DNA of 64,000 bases from Caballeronia sp. SBC1 (GCF_011493005.1 NZ_CP049156.1:3100001-3164000), one strand, 5' to 3'. Numbered from the stretch's first letter, positions 36,120 through 45,578 are shown. Program-made: numbers and translations. The notes: generated by a model not told the origin, from the letters alone.

Positions 36120-37268
36120 TTAAGCAAATCCTGAAAAATCAGTATCTATCCTTAGTTCTCGATAAGCGCGCCCGACCAGTTCCATATCTGTTGCCCGGTT
36201 ACTGGCTTGTATACCTTCCAATTCAGGAACGAGCAAAGAAACAGCCTTGCAGCGCGGATAGTCGCGTACCCGCAAATCCGGCGCAATGGTAGTGAAGAAC
36301 GCCGTCGTCGGGATATTGAAGCCCGCGGCTATATGAATGGCGGCTGTATCCGGAGCCACAAGATAAGCGGCGTGCTTGATCCATGCAAGAAAATCCGCCG
36401 TGTCAGGGGCGTTCGAAGTGAGGTCAGCGTAATGCGGGTGATCTATTGCGCCAAAGCCTGCTATGGGAAGCCTGTAGCGCTCCCACAAGGCTTTGACGAA
36501 GTCCTTATGCATGGGCACGGGAATGCTGCGCACGGGCGTGCTGGCGGTCGGGCACAGTAATACATAGTCGCCCTTCAGCGCCCGAGGCCGTGGGAGTACC
36601 AACTCGTTCAGCCAGTGATTGCGCTTGTCTATCGCCGGGACTTCGTCGGCTTTTATCCCCATTGCGCCGAGAAAAAAATCGATCATCGGCAGCGAGGCAA
36701 ACTTCGGCCAGAACAAATGATTGCCTAAGTCGATGCGTAATTCGTTGTAAGGAATGGCATCGAGCTTCACGGGTAAATCGACGACAGAACCCAACAGCGG
36801 AGCCGCCAGTTCGTAAAGACGCTCTACATAACCAGGCGCATGAGCCGGTCGATAAATCGTGAAGGAAACGTGCGGAAACCGTGTCTTGATCGCCACAAGC
36901 GCGGTAAGGCCGATTACGGAATCGCCCAGTGTCACACCCATGCCATTAATCACGTGTACACGCGACCCAACAGCGTAATCCGGATTGAATTCAGCCAAAG
37001 CGGCATTACAAATCCCATTCGAAAGCCCTAGCGCGCGATAACCCTCTGCAGGGCTATTCGACACTTCGAGATCGTAGGGAGCCAGGATCTCGTCACACGG
37101 CGAGAGCAGCGACCCTGGATTCGTCAATGCGGAGGCGGCGTCCAGCAACTGCGGCGTCACGTTGTGGATCTCAGTTGGTGCGGCAAGATGCTTGCCAGTT
37201 TTCGCTGCATGGCCGGTTGATACTCCTGTACCCAGCGGTGTAGTCCTGTACCCAGCGGTGTAGGTCAC
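36120..37268 (-). CDS. Glycosyltransferase family 9-like (heptosyltransferase fold) protein
   Basis: The 382-aa protein resembles ADP-heptose:LPS heptosyltransferases (GT9). The acceptor-domain start is RVHVINGMGVTLGDSVIGLT (about residue 101), with GDS in place of the usual LGD-x-V. The donor domain has YVLLCPTASTPVRSIPVP and LAWIKHAAYLVAPDTAAIHI, then AAGFNIPTTAFF, matching the D-T/S-G-x-x-H-x-A-A block of the family. About 100 residues precede the usual domain start. The GTG start is doubtful because it lies just beside a 20-base tandem duplication (37224-37263) that would shift the frame. Base composition is less GC-rich than that of the bce genes. The sugar and acceptor are unknown. Confidence 0.65.
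   Translation of the reverse strand: MTYTAGYRTTPLGTGVSTGHAAKTGKHLAAPTEIHNVTPQLLDAASALTNPGSLLSPCDEILAPYDLEVSNSPAEGYRALGLSNGICNAALAEFNPDYAVGSRVHVINGMGVTLGDSVIGLTALVAIKTRFPHVSFTIYRPAHAPGYVERLYELAAPLLGSVVDLPVKLDAIPYNELRIDLGNHLFWPKFASLPMIDFFLGAMGIKADEVPAIDKRNHWLNELVLPRPRALKGDYVLLCPTASTPVRSIPVPMHKDFVKALWERYRLPIAGFGAIDHPHYADLTSNAPDTADFLAWIKHAAYLVAPDTAAIHIAAGFNIPTTAFFTTIAPDLRVRDYPRCKAVSLLVPELEGIQASNRATDMELVGRAYRELRIDTDFSGFA
37224..37263. repeat. Exact 20-bp tandem duplication at the 5' end of the GT9-like gene
   Basis: The unit TCCTGTACCCAGCGGTGTAG occurs twice without a gap. As 20 is not a multiple of three, the second copy changes the reading frame near the start codon. Confidence 0.95.
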
Positions 37269-37832
37269 GACTCGCTCAATCGGATCAGATGGCGCGCCAG
37301 ATCCACGATCCCTCCCGGCTCCACTTATATCAGAGATAAAGTTCTCGCCAGCAATGGCCCATGCTCAATGCCTGCGGCACGAGTGGCGCTGCTTCGGAGA
37401 TGGGGTCATCAAGAAGCGTGTGATCCCCGCATGAACTACCTCCATCGGGCCACCCTTCGCGATCTGCTTCTGGAATTTCGGCGTTACGCTTCTCGGGCCG
37501 TCGGGACATGACCGCCCTTCACGGTCTCGAGGTTTTCTAGTGTCGGCCTTGGGGCCAGGACCATACCGCCCGGTCTGGCAGCTTGGCGACAGCCAGAGCC
37601 CTTCCTCGGCAGCCTAAAGGATGTACGCCAGGTGGATTTACACCAATACGAGCAAGGTTGTGAAAGGTCATACAGGACAGGCAAAGGTTGTCCCCGGCTG
37701 CGCCTCAAGCGTTAGAACCGACAAATTTACCCAATGTGAAACCGCCGACAAGAAATAGCAGCTCGCCGGCGCCTGCCCGCTTCCCCGAATGTTTGACCCG
37801 CTGCAAGCAGGCCAGCCAACTCCGCAAATTAT
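37269..37832. other. 564-bp region without a recognisable gene
   Basis: Short frames occur on both strands, but none has family features or a good start. Abrupt changes in composition and interrupted frames suggest degenerate DNA, perhaps the remains of an inserted element. I cannot name one. Confidence 0.4.
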
Positions 37833-39275
37833 TCAAGGACCATCAGTCGACAGTTCGACGCGCACTTCGCCGACACTCAATACCTGGCCCTTTGGCGAGT
37901 TCGGTCCATTCACCCGTACGAACGAGACCACAAGGTTGTTCAAATTGGCGACCCCTAGATTCTGCAACACATCAGACACTGAAAGTATCAGCGTACCGCC
38001 ATTGTGATGAATGGCACCCGATGCTTCAAACGGTCCGAATGTCCCGACGAAATGCGCGGGGCTGTTGACATCCGCGTCACCTGCGGCAGGAAGGTTGAGG
38101 TAGATATTGTAGTAATAGCCACCTGCCTTTCCCGCGCTGGTGACAGCCACGTTATCCAGCACAATGTTCGGATACCTGAACGTGGTCGTGGGTGTCTGAA
38201 CGTTTGGTGTCACCGCGTTGGCAGCGGGCGCGGCGTTCGTGGATACCGCACCTTGCAGCGACGAGACTGACGCTGCTGGCAATGAAATATTCGCGCTGAC
38301 CGAATTCTCGTTGAGTGTCACATTCGCGACGCCACCGAGTGAGCGCCTGTTTGTTGCGATCGTGCGCGCCGGCGTCGTGGCAAAGTTGCCGAGTGCAGGA
38401 CGTACGAGGATTGGCACAACTTGTGCCTGCACCCGAATGATACGTCCCTGCTGCGCATTCACCGGAAGGGCGGTTGGGACGTTGTCGTTCGAGTAATCGT
38501 AGTTCAGCAACGAAGGCATGTACGTCATCGCTTTGGCCATGGTGAGGCCGGAGGCGTAGGTGAACGTTCCGGACCAGTATGAGCTGTTGGGCGCCGGCAA
38601 GATCGTCTGGGGCTGCTTCGACCACGCGTGCCATAGCCGGTCAACGTTCGCGTGGTGAAGATAAAAGATAGGATCTGTAGGCGACTGCATATCGGCCATC
38701 CACCCGCCGATTATGTTGTGGACCGGATTGTGAGGCGCGGATTCGAACGATGCTTCATACGAGTTCGACGTCCCACGCTGGAAATTGACGACGTTTTTCG
38801 CCCACGGCGCGAGCGTTAGTGCGGCATAGACGTCCGTGTTGGCACGGCCCGTCACATACAGGGGATTGCTGCTAGCCGCGTCCGTGAACTCGCTCGGCAT
38901 AGTCGGGTATGTGTAGTAATCCCAGTACGGCAGAGTGAGCGTGCTGTCGCCCGACACCGTCCGCAACTGCTGTTCAAAATAGTATATGTAGCCTCTGTGC
39001 CACGCGAGAAAGTACGGCACCATGTGTGGACAGTTATTAAGGTGCACATTAACCCAGTACGTCCACGACGTAGGCTTCGTCGCGTCAGTTGCCGCTTTCA
39101 TCAATTTCACTGCATTCAAAAACGATGCGTAGTGAGGTGTCAATTTAAATGCTTGCCATTCCAGACGGATCGACGTGGTTGTTGCGCTAATTGCCGGTAA
39201 AGGAAGCGACATTAATGCAGCGGCGGACGCGGAGCCCTTCAAAAAGGCACGCCGGTCAAATGTATTGGTTGTCAT
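37833..39275 (-). CDS. Tat-exported tyrosinase (type 3 copper oxidase)
   Basis: The 480-aa predicted phenol oxidase begins with a twin-arginine signal (DRRAFLKGSASAAALMSLPL, then PAIS). The copper A region contains NNCPHMVPYFLAWHRGYIYY and FEQQLR, with the conserved His residues near 90 and 98. The copper B region is HNPVHNIIGGWMADM and DPIFYLHHANVDRLWHAW. After about residue 330 comes a C-terminal beta-rich domain, as in plant-type polyphenol oxidases, that may shield the active site (FRYPNIVLDNVAVTSAGKAG). It would act in the periplasm or outside, possibly forming quinones or melanin. There is no caddie protein or copper chaperone gene beside it, and no operon partner. The ATG at 39275 is preceded by GAGGAG. 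Confidence 0.88.
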   Translation of the reverse strand: MTTNTFDRRAFLKGSASAAALMSLPLPAISATTTSIRLEWQAFKLTPHYASFLNAVKLMKAATDATKPTSWTYWVNVHLNNCPHMVPYFLAWHRGYIYYFEQQLRTVSGDSTLTLPYWDYYTYPTMPSEFTDAASSNPLYVTGRANTDVYAALTLAPWAKNVVNFQRGTSNSYEASFESAPHNPVHNIIGGWMADMQSPTDPIFYLHHANVDRLWHAWSKQPQTILPAPNSSYWSGTFTYASGLTMAKAMTYMPSLLNYDYSNDNVPTALPVNAQQGRIIRVQAQVVPILVRPALGNFATTPARTIATNRRSLGGVANVTLNENSVSANISLPAASVSSLQGAVSTNAAPAANAVTPNVQTPTTTFRYPNIVLDNVAVTSAGKAGGYYYNIYLNLPAAGDADVNSPAHFVGTFGPFEASGAIHHNGGTLILSVSDVLQNLGVANLNNLVVSFVRVNGPNSPKGQVLSVGEVRVELSTDGP

Positions 39276-39955
39276 GTAAATTCTCCTCGGTTCGGAGATG
39301 TCACGCAGGGTTATTACTGCCTGGGGACGGGGCCCGTGGCCTGAGCCCGTTTGTGGCTCGTTGCACCCGGACTAGTTAACGATAGCTGACCTCCTGTGAA
39401 TGCATTGAGCTATCGAGTGAGAAACGTGCGCAACCTCACATTTCATCCCACTGGAATCGAGAGAAGATAAGTATTCCTTCATGAGGGCCGATAATTGATA
39501 AAGGCCGAGCTAAAATATTGCTAGCGAGGCCGCGCAGCCAACGCAGACGGTATGTTTACTTAAACCTCATGTCTACGCCCGGGGCAGACATCGAGCGCGA
39601 ATGGAGAAGAACGCAGTCGGTATGAACTCATACTTTTAACGATTTGCTATGTCAGTCCTTGCAGAAAATAGACCGTTGATTGCCGCGTGATGCGCTTAGA
39701 GGCATCCCGCCAGAACACTGTATCGTCAGCTGAAACGAGTCCTGACTTTGCACCATTGGGTTATCCACCAATGCCTGAAGGCTCGCGAAGCTCACAAAGT
39801 GTACGTTGCTTACTGGATAAACCGTCCACATCCTTGGGAGAGGAGGCAACGAAAGGCAGATTACGGCGAGACTTCGGGTCGCTTTGCTGCACGACGTCCG
39901 TGCGATGTAGCAGCGGCCTTCACGCTCACACAGAGAGTCCAGGAAGGGAGAAGAA
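39276..39955. other. 680-bp intergenic region
   Basis: This separates the leftward tyrosinase gene from the rightward acyltransferase-like gene and must contain both promoters. The frames seen inside do not look like proteins. GAGGAG lies before the tyrosinase start and GGGAGAAGAA before the ATG at 39956. Confidence 0.4.
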
Positions 39956-41188
39956 ATGCGCAACGCGGAGTCGCAGGTTGAAATTATCTGTGATACGGAG
40001 CGCTTTCGAGCGCTACGAGATGAATGGGACGATCTGTGGGTGAGAGCGAGTGGCCAGTACCACGAATCCTTTATGACGTGCTGGCAGAGTTGGCTGGATA
40101 TCGCAAAGCCCCGAGGCAGCAAATTGCGTTGCATTGTTGCCCGCAAAGACGGCCGGCTTGTCATGGTGTGGCCGCTCGCCCGCTCAACGCATGCCATGTG
40201 GAAAATTCTGCGTCCACTGGGCCCCGAAGCTGCCGACTACACCACCATTCTGCTCGAACCAGGCGCCAGCGCCAGGGCGCTGACGAGACAGGCGTGGAAC
40301 GCAGCCCTGACGCTCTGCGGGGCGGACGTAATTCAACTGCCCTATTTCAGTAGTAGGACCGAACTCCACAGGCTCGTGTCGAAAGAACGGCATCACGTGT
40401 TTGGAGACGCGCGCCAGGCGTCTGTCGCCCGACTAACTGCTGAAGCCGACTGGTCATCGTTTTGCCGCTCGCTCGGTACATTGTCCGGCAAAAAGCCGGG
40501 TGCACTCGAACGGCGACTGGCGAAACAAGGCACGGTGGATGCGCGCCTTCTCACGCCTGACGACGCGGAGGAAAACGCCAGGCTCGTCGAATGGACACTC
40601 TTGCGTAAGCGCGAATGGGCGTCGCGCGTCGACAAGCGAGGCGCGTGGCTCTACTCATCACGCTATCGTGATTTTCTCGTCTCGCTTCTCAATGCACAGG
40701 AGCGCAAGCCGATCGCACGCCTTTGTCTGATCACCGTGAACGGGGTGCCCGTCGCCACAACGATCGTTGGCATCGGCCAGTCGTCAATCAAGGGAATCAT
40801 CACCGGTTTTGACGAACGATATGCAAAATTCAGCCCTGGGCAACTGGTAGTCGAACACATGGTGAAATGGGCTCTCGACAATCACTTTGATTTCGACTTC
40901 GGCGTGGGAACAGAGAGCTTCAAAGCCTATTGGAGCCGAGACAACACGGTGACGGTGGCGAGCGCGCAGATTGCCGCCTCCGCATGGGGATGCGTTGCGT
41001 TTCGTGCCAAGGAACTGGTTGGGAATGACTCAGGAGGACTGGCTCGTCTGTGGCATATGGCGTTAGGGGACAAGCTTGAAGAAATGCGCACCGCGATGCG
41101 CGCCAAGTCGAACGGCGAAGCCTTGGGAGCGGCTGACGGCGATGGCGCGGGGCCAATGCGACAGAACGTGCACGAGCGGAGAAGTTGA
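39956..41188 (+). CDS. BcsL/CelD-like GNAT-fold acyltransferase, copy 1
   Basis: The 410-aa protein belongs to the family described as acetyltransferases involved in cellulose biosynthesis (CelD/BcsL), with two GNAT-like halves. Typical segments are FRALRDEWDDLWVRASGQYH (near residue 17), VARKDGRLVMVWPLA, and in the second half VVEHMVKWALDNHFDFDFGV with GTESFKAYW, corresponding to the family F-D-F-x-x-G-x-x-x-Y/F-K block. It is cytoplasmic, with no membrane segment. It may acylate a polysaccharide precursor, but the substrate is unknown. A related gene is at 52931-54076. GGAAGGGAGAAG precedes the ATG. Confidence 0.78.
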   Translation: MRNAESQVEIICDTERFRALRDEWDDLWVRASGQYHESFMTCWQSWLDIAKPRGSKLRCIVARKDGRLVMVWPLARSTHAMWKILRPLGPEAADYTTILLEPGASARALTRQAWNAALTLCGADVIQLPYFSSRTELHRLVSKERHHVFGDARQASVARLTAEADWSSFCRSLGTLSGKKPGALERRLAKQGTVDARLLTPDDAEENARLVEWTLLRKREWASRVDKRGAWLYSSRYRDFLVSLLNAQERKPIARLCLITVNGVPVATTIVGIGQSSIKGIITGFDERYAKFSPGQLVVEHMVKWALDNHFDFDFGVGTESFKAYWSRDNTVTVASAQIAASAWGCVAFRAKELVGNDSGGLARLWHMALGDKLEEMRTAMRAKSNGEALGAADGDGAGPMRQNVHERRS

Positions 41189-41405
41189 TCCGATGGTGAC
41201 GTTTCGCCATACGCACTGCAGAGGCGAACGCGCGCTAACGGCAATACCAATTGATGATGAAACGGCGCTGACGCAGATTGATTAAACGCGCTGCCCGAGC
41301 CCGATGCTTGCGCCGGGGCACTAGCCGCCCGTGGGCGTTGCGTGTATCGATCAGGCGCCCTACCTCTTTCGCGGTATGGAGCGAGCGGTAGTCGAGGATT
41401 TTAGT

Positions 41406-42539
41406 ATGAGCAAGTCCACGTTATTCGAGGTTTCGACGTTTTCAGTGGAGTGCCCACGCTGTGGTACCCGGATGCGCCGCAATCAGCACCATTGCACTCA
41501 GTGCGGCTCATTTAACTCCGAAGCAGCTGATGCGAATGGCGGCCAGCGGATCGAAGTGGGCTTCCCTGCGCCCGGCGACCGTGAGGAACTGCAACCTCTC
41601 CGCCTGCCCCCGGCCGTCCTGCCGCCGGGCCTCCTGCCGCCGACCAGCCGTCGCCGCGATGTCACGCGCTGGTCTGCGCCTCCGCCGCCGCTAATGAAGC
41701 GAACCCTCAGCGTCAAAACCGCGCTGCTCGGCGCGTGTGCAGTGGGCCTGCTAGCATGCGGCCTGACTTATCTTTGCTTCGGCAGGCCGAGTCCAGAGGA
41801 CGAAGCGGGTAGTGAAACCCACTCAATCGGCCGGCCTGATTTTGACGCGAAGTCTGCTCTGCCCGCTGATGTTGCCTACATGAGTCCGAAAACGTTGCGC
41901 GAAATCTACGCCCGGGTCGGCGCCGCCAGCAGTGCTGACGACGTGTCGCCGGAACCAGCATCGCCGGAGGCCGACCCTGTGCAGACTGTGCTCTCGCCCG
42001 ACATCCAGCCAGACGCTCCGAGTGATTCCTCGTCTGGCACTGGCACGATGAATACTGCGACGATTCCGCCCGCACCGCCGGGACAGCGCGCCAATACCGC
42101 GAGCGGGGCCGACGCGCACGGCGGTGTTAAGCCGCACCGGCGTGTGCACTCGGTCCCGCACGAAGGTTGGGACTCGGATAATTATTCCAGCGTGGAAAGC
42201 AAGGGCGCGGGTTCCGCAACTGCTGCAACCATGACACAGGAAGCTGCTTCGGCCAGCCTGCCGACATACACCGCCCGCATGACCCCGTTGTCGGCCCGGC
42301 CGAATGAATCCGGGGAGGCGGCCGGAGAGGCGGTGACGCCGATGCCGCAGGAGGCGACGTCGGCCGCGCCGGGGATTACGCGAAAAGAGCAGCCCGTGCC
42401 CGCTGCAGCGATGGCTGTTCCGCAGCAGCGCGCGCCCGCTCGCCCGGTCTTTCCAGATGCCAGCAATCCTGACGCCCTGGAGCGCGCGATCAAGGAGTAT
42501 GGCTGGGAACCGCCGCAGGGCGCGGCGGCATCGCGCTGA
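41406..42539 (+). CDS. Zinc-ribbon membrane protein with a long disordered C-terminus
   Basis: The 377-aa protein is of unknown function. Residues 11-27 (CPRCGTRMRRNQHHCTQC) form a CxxC...CxxC zinc ribbon. A single membrane segment (KTALLGACAVGLLACGLTYL) lies near residues 105-124. The remaining 250 residues are Pro-, Ala-, Ser- and Glu-rich with no visible fold, and would lie in the periplasm. The end (NPDALERAIKEYGWEPPQGA) is more ordered. The ATG at 41406 has GAGG eight bases upstream; a frame open to 41331 adds a leader that breaks the usual N-terminal zinc ribbon position. It follows the acyltransferase gene on the same strand and converges on the glycosyltransferase genes. I do not recognise the family beyond the zinc ribbon. 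Confidence 0.65.
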   Translation: MSKSTLFEVSTFSVECPRCGTRMRRNQHHCTQCGSFNSEAADANGGQRIEVGFPAPGDREELQPLRLPPAVLPPGLLPPTSRRRDVTRWSAPPPPLMKRTLSVKTALLGACAVGLLACGLTYLCFGRPSPEDEAGSETHSIGRPDFDAKSALPADVAYMSPKTLREIYARVGAASSADDVSPEPASPEADPVQTVLSPDIQPDAPSDSSSGTGTMNTATIPPAPPGQRANTASGADAHGGVKPHRRVHSVPHEGWDSDNYSSVESKGAGSATAATMTQEAASASLPTYTARMTPLSARPNESGEAAGEAVTPMPQEATSAAPGITRKEQPVPAAAMAVPQQRAPARPVFPDASNPDALERAIKEYGWEPPQGAAASR

Positions 42540-42902
42540 ATCATTTTCGTCAACACCTCCGTCGGGTCGTCGACGTTGGCGCCTTGGTGGCCGCGACGGA
42601 GGCCGGCTGCGGGTTGGCTGAAGGGTGGTCGCGCAGTTGACCAACAGCACCGACCGGTGCGGCCGATCGCCATTGTGTGGACCCAGGGAAAGTCGATCCG
42701 GGTTCTGACCGCGGCTGTGCATGTTTGCGCCGATGGCAATACGGTGGCGGCTCCAGGCGCAGCTCGACAGCTCGCATCGAGGAGGGAGAAACGTCGGCAA
42801 TCCGACCAGGCTATTGGATTGACTACCTCGTATCCTCGGCATCGGGTCTGACCATGAGATAGGGAAACGGAGCACCTTGCGGGTTGCGGCAAAAGTGATG
42901 CA
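42540..42902. other. Convergent intergenic region, 363 bp
   Basis: The stretch lies between the zinc-ribbon gene and the GT4 operon end. A frame at 42576-42851 on the plus strand is open but has no recognised features. I see no strong hairpin terminator. Confidence 0.35.
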
Positions 42903-44084
42903 TCAACCTGCGGGCCGTTGCCGTCTGCCCAGGGCTTCGACGTAGGTCTCTTCATAACGACGCCAGCTCGCTTCAATCGAGAACAAGCCATGGATGCGAC
43001 TTCTCGCCGCATGCCCGAGCGCGGCCCGTTCAGCACGCGACTGATTGAGCATTGCGCTCAACGCGCGACCGAGCGCCTGCGGATCTTCCGGCGGCACGAC
43101 CGATCCCGTCGCGCCAATCAGCAATGCGGTGTCACCCACATCCGTGGCGACGCAAGGCACTTCGCACGCCATCGCTTCGCCGATCACCGTCGGCAGGCCT
43201 TCGCTCTTCGACGACAAACAGAACACATCGAGCCCCGCCAGCAGCGTCTGTGGCTCCGCTTGCGGCCCAAGCAGCCGGCACGCGTAGCTCGTCTGCGTCG
43301 CATCGAGAATGGCGACTAGTTCGCGATTCCCCGGGTCCAGTCCCTGCCCAGCCATCACGAACCGGCATTGCGGCATGGCGTCCAGCACGACGCGCATAGC
43401 GGCGACGAAGGTACCGTAGTCCTTGACTGGATGGTAGCGGCCGACGATTCCGACAAGGGGTGCGTTCAACTCAATGCCGATCGATCGGCGCAATGTCTCG
43501 CGGCACGCAGGATTTGCACGAAAGAGCTCAAGGTCGATACCGTTATGAATCACCGTCATGCGCTGAGGGCAGTAGCCGCCCTGACGGTGCGACGACCTCG
43601 CCGACTCCGCGCAGCACACGATCATGTCGGGTACGCGCGACGACATCAGCGCGCAGGCTCGGGCGATCCAGCGCGTCGCGCGGCTGCTCCCGGTCAACCG
43701 CAGATCGGTGTGATGAACGCCCCACAGGAGCGCGGGGCGCCTCACAGCCGCGCCGCGCAGCCAGCGCACTATTTGTGCAGCGTAGGTTGCAGCGCCCCCC
43801 AGAAGGTCGGCGTGATACATCCATGTCTGCACGACGTCCGGCTCGAGTTCGTCCAGCCATTGAACGAGCCGGCGGAACAGCCGCACGCTCGGCACGCCTC
43901 GTCCCATGCCCAGAATGCGCACTTCGACCCCCAGCGCGACAAGACGCTCGGCAAGCGGCGCCTGCGACGAAAGGGAAATGACCGCGTGCTGCAAGCCATC
44001 GCGCCGCGACGTACTGATCAGCCGCACCAGCATTGTCTCTGCGCCGCCAACGGAGAGATCCGTGATGACATGAACGATCTTCAT
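42903..44084 (-). CDS. GT4 glycosyltransferase (left module, gene 5)
   Basis: This is a GT-B glycosyltransferase of 393 aa. The N-terminus MKIVHVITDLSVGGAETMLV carries the G-G-A-E loop of the family, and the donor block is SKSEGLPTVIGEAMACEVPC (near residue 290) followed by VATDVGDTALL. It overlaps the upstream glycosyltransferase gene by 4 bases (ATGA), so both are translated together. The C-terminal third aligns clearly, at the DNA level as well, with the relic at 61419-61727. Its acceptor and donor sugars are unknown. Confidence 0.88.
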   Translation of the reverse strand: MKIVHVITDLSVGGAETMLVRLISTSRRDGLQHAVISLSSQAPLAERLVALGVEVRILGMGRGVPSVRLFRRLVQWLDELEPDVVQTWMYHADLLGGAATYAAQIVRWLRGAAVRRPALLWGVHHTDLRLTGSSRATRWIARACALMSSRVPDMIVCCAESARSSHRQGGYCPQRMTVIHNGIDLELFRANPACRETLRRSIGIELNAPLVGIVGRYHPVKDYGTFVAAMRVVLDAMPQCRFVMAGQGLDPGNRELVAILDATQTSYACRLLGPQAEPQTLLAGLDVFCLSSKSEGLPTVIGEAMACEVPCVATDVGDTALLIGATGSVVPPEDPQALGRALSAMLNQSRAERAALGHAARSRIHGLFSIEASWRRYEETYVEALGRRQRPAG

Positions 44085-45262
44085 GAAACGATGCTTCCGC
44101 TCTGCGGCAGGGCTTGCGGTGCCTGTTCGAGCAGCTCACGATAGACCGCAAGCGTGCGTTCGATCACGATCCGTTCGTCGAACTCGTGCAGCGCCTTTTG
44201 CCGTGCCGCGCGGCCGAGCTTGCGGGCAAGCGCGCGGTCGTCGTCGAGCAGGCGTATCGCGTCGGCAAGCGCGTTGCCATCACCCACCGGCACGACGAGT
44301 CCCTCCTCGCCATTGATGCTGACAACCTCACGGCATCCGGGTGCATCAGTGATGATGAGCGGCAACGCGCATGCGGCCGCTTCGATCATCGATTTCGGCA
44401 AGCCTTCGCGGTAGCTCGGCAACACCGCGACGTCTGTCTGCGCGAAGAGCTTCGGCATGTCGCTGACGTGTCCGAGCCATTCGACCAGCCCTTCCTTGAT
44501 CCAACCTTGCAGCGATGCTTCGTCGACGCTCGCCGGATTGCCAGGGTCCGGCGAGCCGGCAAGAATACAACGCACGTTGCGGCCTTCGCTCTTCAGGAGG
44601 CGGGCTGCGTGGACGTATTCGGCAATGCCCTTGTCCCACAGCAGCCGTCCTGCCAGCACGACACGCAGCGGCTCGCCCTCGCACGGTTCAGCTCCTTCCG
44701 GCCGCGGGTTGAAGCGGCTCATGTTGACACCCGATCCTTTGATGATGCGAATCGCGCTTTCATCAACAATATTCGCTTCGCGGAATAAACGGTGATCGTC
44801 GGGATTCTGCAGAATTACTATGCTGCCTTTGCAACTCATCGCCATGCTCATGACGCTGCGCACCACCGGCCTCAACAAGCGAGCCTTCAGATCGCGGCTA
44901 GTGAACACATAGCCCATGCCCGCCACCGCGTTGACACGGCCGGCCACGCCAGCGAGGCGCGCGGACAGTGAGCCATAGACTGCGCATTTGATCGTGAAGC
45001 CGTGCACGAGATCGGGATGCTCGCGCCGCAGGAAACGCACGAGCCAGATCAACAGCGTCAGCTCTCGCAACGGATTGAGACTGCGCCGGACCATTGGCAC
45101 CGGTTCCCATCGAAACCCGAGGGTGCGCAATTCGGGGCCGTATTCGCCGGGTGGCGACATCAGTACGACGTCATGCCCAAGTTCCCGCAACGCACGTGCA
45201 AGCGAGAGCCGGAAGTTGAACAGATACCAGTCAGTATTGGCGAAAAGAATAACCTTGCTCAT
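44081..45262 (-). CDS. GT4 glycosyltransferase (left module, gene 4)
   Basis: This is a GT-B glycosyltransferase of 393 aa, start MSKVILFANTDWYLFNFRLS, of the group that includes capsular and PssM/WbpT-like enzymes (RELGHDVVLMSPPGEYGPEL, HGFTIKCAVYGSLSARL). The donor-binding block is LPSYREGLPKSMIEAAACAL. AAGGAGCTCAC precedes the ATG. The first 26 bases of the gene align with the start of the relic at 61727, which has a stop codon after eight residues. It is followed by gene 5 with a 4-base overlap. The 88 bases upstream separate it from the collapsed GT relic. Confidence 0.88.
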   Translation of the reverse strand: MSKVILFANTDWYLFNFRLSLARALRELGHDVVLMSPPGEYGPELRTLGFRWEPVPMVRRSLNPLRELTLLIWLVRFLRREHPDLVHGFTIKCAVYGSLSARLAGVAGRVNAVAGMGYVFTSRDLKARLLRPVVRSVMSMAMSCKGSIVILQNPDDHRLFREANIVDESAIRIIKGSGVNMSRFNPRPEGAEPCEGEPLRVVLAGRLLWDKGIAEYVHAARLLKSEGRNVRCILAGSPDPGNPASVDEASLQGWIKEGLVEWLGHVSDMPKLFAQTDVAVLPSYREGLPKSMIEAAACALPLIITDAPGCREVVSINGEEGLVVPVGDGNALADAIRLLDDDRALARKLGRAARQKALHEFDERIVIERTLAVYRELLEQAPQALPQSGSIVS

Positions 45263-45350
45263 GTGAGCTCCTTATTGATCGTCACCTGTTGGCGGCCGCC
45301 CGCTTGCGCGTCTGCTCGTCCAATCGGCCGGCTGATGCAAGCGGCGACGC

Positions 45351-45578
45351 TCAACCGCCGGCGCGCTGAAACAGCGCATCCCGCCAGCGCGGCACAGCAT
45401 TCACCGAGTACCGCTCACCGATCCAATGCACCGCTTGGGGCCGAGTTCAGTGCGCAGTCGTCAGCGACGATTCCGACGCGTGCGATCTGGGTCCATGACG
45501 CGGCCGCTTAACTGGGCAACCACCGGCTGGGCAACCACCGCCTGCGCATCGAACTCTCGCGAGCAGGGAGACGGTCAT
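45351..45578 (-). pseudogene. Relic of a GT4 gene (left-module counterpart of the gene at 61780-62964)
   Basis: Only the two ends of a glycosyltransferase gene remain. The 5' part starts with an ATG overlapping the flippase stop (ATGA) and matches the intact gene at the DNA level: both contain GAGTTCGATG followed by a GGCGGTG block within the first 45 bases. The 3' part, in another frame, reads VHWIGERYSVNAVPRWRDAL and FQRAGG then stop, against AAHSIRERYSVQAVLTHWEE and LFERVG in the intact protein. About 1 kb of the middle is gone, and a 15-base tandem repeat (45512-45541) lies near the junction. A 43-residue frame can still be translated from the ATGA. Confidence 0.85.
45512..45541. repeat. 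15-bp tandem repeat inside the GT relic
   Basis: CTGGGCAACCACCGG is followed at once by CTGGGCAACCACCGC. It is close to the point where the two surviving gene ends were joined. Confidence 0.9.

Noticed and set aside
41823..42875. Minus-strand frame of 350 codons opposite the zinc-ribbon gene
   Set aside because: Its composition (Arg/Pro/Ser) is unlike a protein, while the opposite strand has a zinc ribbon, membrane helix and good ribosome binding site.
42540..42902. Search for a relic of the Wzy-like gene next to the left module
   Set aside because: The right module converges on the polymerase gene, so I compared the gap in all frames with its C-terminus and found no match.
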